From CAITWD01 sp963727285 (GTDB lineage Bacteria > Actinomycetota > Thermoleophilia > Miltoncostaeales > Miltoncostaeaceae), in assembly GCA_963727285.1 (NCBI GenBank), contig CAVSFF010000009.1, forward strand, positions 806,001 through 870,000: 64,000 bases of DNA, in the 5' to 3' direction. The position numbers and the translations under genes are program-made. Within the stretch, counting starts at the first letter, position 1, and each line of letters begins with the position of its first letter. The notes under the pieces were generated by a model that was not told the origin of the DNA, searched no databases, and was given only the letters and a program-made list of their open reading frames with translations. Shown piece by piece: positions 63,005-64,000 of the stretch.

Positions 63005-63268
63005 ATGCCGACTGCAATCGCGTATCACACCGTCTCCGACACCGATCACTGGCTCGCCTCACCCAAGCGCGAAGAGGTCTTCGGACCGCTTGGTGTCACC
63101 AACATCCGCACGTTCATCGACCCCACGGACCGGACCCGGGTCGCCGTGCTGATGGACATCGCCGATCTGGACGTGGTCATGAAGGCGATGGGCGAGTCGG
63201 TCATGGCCGACGCCATGTCCTACGACGGTGTCAACGCGGAATCCCTCGTGATCCTGATCGAGGCGTAG
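63005..63268 (+). CDS. Conserved small protein of unknown function
   Basis: An 87-residue protein from ATG 63005, AGGAG 5 bases upstream. The pattern AIAYHTVSDTDHWLASPKRE, then IRTFIDPTDRTRVAVLMDIA and a helix VVMKAMGESVMADAMSYDGV, suggests a ferredoxin-like alpha/beta fold (dimeric alpha-beta barrel type). Proteins of this size and opening are frequent in actinobacteria. I do not know a function. Confidence 0.7.
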   Translation: MPTAIAYHTVSDTDHWLASPKREEVFGPLGVTNIRTFIDPTDRTRVAVLMDIADLDVVMKAMGESVMADAMSYDGVNAESLVILIEA

Positions 63269-63279
63269 CCGTCGATCGC

Positions 63280-63318
63280 GACCGGATCACGGTGGCCCGA
63301 GAGCGCCGTGATCCGGTC
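63280..63318. terminator. Strong hairpin between convergent genes
   Basis: A perfect 13-bp inverted repeat (GACCGGATCACGG/CCGTGATCCGGTC) with a 13-base loop, 12 bases after the plus-strand stop and 4 bases before the minus-strand gene's last codon. It is symmetrical, so it can end transcription from both sides. Confidence 0.75.
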
Positions 63319-63321
63319 ATG

Positions 63322-63795
63322 TCAGCCGGCCGCCGGGCGCCCGTCGCCGATTCCGAGATCCGGTTCCTCCGCCCAGACCTGCAGATGGAGTCCGGTGACC
63401 CGCAGCACCTGGATGCGGCTCCCCGGCGGCGCCGTGCCGTTGACCGATGTCGCCGCCCACAGTTCCCCGCGCACCCGGACCCGCCCATCCGGCGCCAGTT
63501 CACCGACGGCCACGCCCTCCAGACCCTCAAGGCGGTGGGGGTCATAGTCGACGGTGCCACGGCCCGACATCCCGAGCCACGCGGTCACGCCGGCGATGAC
63601 GACGAGCACGATGGCGGCCCCGACCACCGCCCACAACGCCGGCGCCGCCTGGCCGTCAGCGATCCGGACGACGATCCACGCTGCCGCGACACCAGCCAGG
63701 ACCCCCGCGACGAGATGGGCGTGGGGGCCGACGTGGAATCCCAGCAGCAAGACGACGAGAGCCAACCCGAGCAGGACACCGGCGATGACCGGCAT
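63322..63795 (-). CDS. NfeD-like membrane protein
   Basis: A 157-residue protein. Helices lie at about 4-20, 26-45 and 51-73, followed by a soluble OB-like barrel (GTVDYDPHRLEGLEGVAVGE, then GRVRVRGELWAATSVNG) that matches the NfeD C-terminal domain. NfeD proteins partner with membrane slipins/stomatins; no stomatin gene is in the window. The end is separated from the convergent gene by a strong hairpin. Confidence 0.8.
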   Translation of the reverse strand: MPVIAGVLLGLALVVLLLGFHVGPHAHLVAGVLAGVAAAWIVVRIADGQAAPALWAVVGAAIVLVVIAGVTAWLGMSGRGTVDYDPHRLEGLEGVAVGELAPDGRVRVRGELWAATSVNGTAPPGSRIQVLRVTGLHLQVWAEEPDLGIGDGRPAAG

Positions 63796-63886
63796 GGACG
63801 CCTCCTTCGCGGTGCGCCCCGCCCATGATATCCCGCCGACGCCGCACGCCGGGATTCAGGGCACCGCCCGGGGTTGCCCGCCCGGG

Positions 63887-64000
63887 TCACCGCTCGAGCG
63901 CGGCCGCCTTCGCCCGGGCGAATTCCTCGTCGGTCAGCATGCCGCGATCGTGGAGCTCGGCCAGGTGCGCGAGCTCTTCGGAGGTTGACCGCGAGCGCCC
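63887..64000 (-). CDS. C-terminal SHOCT fragment (gene continues beyond window)
   Basis: The last 37 residues of a gene entering from the right edge read SEELAHLAELHDRGMLTDEE and FARAKAAALER, a SHOCT motif like that of the small membrane protein at 5119-5481. The body of the gene is outside the window. Confidence 0.7.
   Translation of the reverse strand, partial: GRSRSTSEELAHLAELHDRGMLTDEEFARAKAAALER

Noticed and set aside
1..64000. tRNA genes, CRISPR arrays, insertion sequences and prophage genes
   Set aside because: None was visible: no cloverleaf-like GC-rich stems with CCA-type ends, no regularly spaced repeats, no transposase or integrase motifs.

Overview
The window is about 64 kb of very GC-rich, gene-dense DNA from a high-GC actinobacterium, probably of the class Thermoleophilia (Solirubrobacterales-like) or a neighbour. 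The reasons are uniformly G/C third codon positions, F420-type luciferase-like and PPOX proteins, a CcmABCD set beside hemA-hemC-cobA/hemD, a caa3/A2-type oxidase cluster, and surface proteins of the type common in that class. Placement is inference; no 16S rRNA or other marker is present. I saw no tRNA, rRNA, CRISPR array or insertion sequence.

Layout. 1-5.5 kb: a partial SufR-like regulator, a small unknown protein, a cassette of three membrane-anchored surface proteins, a PAP2 phosphatase, a two-domain glyoxalase/dioxygenase and a SHOCT protein. 5.5-14.0 kb (minus): a tetrapyrrole and cytochrome-c cluster, in transcription order ubiA-like, ccmA, ccmB, ccmC, ccmD, precorrin-2 dehydrogenase, hemA, hemC, cobA-hemD fusion and a SAM hydroxide adenosyltransferase. 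14.1-23.4 kb: a phosphodiesterase, a VanX-type dipeptidase, an SDR, then the aerobic oxidase genes (cytochrome c, ctaE, ctaD, ctaC), an MFS exporter, heme O synthase ctaB and a 69-residue membrane protein. CtaD carries a large C-terminal UspA-like extension. 23.4-28.5 kb (plus): a frameshifted FAD oxidoreductase followed by glcDEF. 28.5-31.3 kb: an SF2 helicase with an Arg-rich tail. 31.5-42.8 kb: a LytR_C protein, a luciferase-like/benzoate-CoA-ligase fusion, an epoxide-hydrolase-like enzyme, two anchored extracellular enzymes (CapA-like and NAGPA-like), an HAD phosphatase, a BadH-like dehydrogenase, a hotdog thioesterase, a second benzoate-CoA-ligase-like protein and two membrane proteins.

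42.8-62.7 kb is a cell-surface polysaccharide locus: dTDP-rhamnose genes (rmlA, rmlD, rmlB, rmlC), GT-C, GT87, GT2 and GT4 glycosyltransferases, a Wzx-type flippase, methyltransferases and two copies, in opposite orientation, of one large polytopic membrane protein, one copy intact and one broken. Almost every gene here except rmlB, rmlD, rmlC and the intact membrane protein is interrupted by +1/-1 shifts, many of them in short G/C runs, and the frame often returns downstream. This looks more like base-calling or assembly indels than biology, though decay cannot be excluded. 62.7-64 kb: a small conserved protein, an NfeD-like protein and a partial SHOCT gene.

How the parts work together: the tetrapyrrole genes make uroporphyrinogen III and siroheme precursors; CcmABCD handles heme delivery for cytochrome c; CtaB supplies heme O for the CtaCDE oxidase; the UbiA-like enzyme probably serves the menaquinone pool that feeds the chain.
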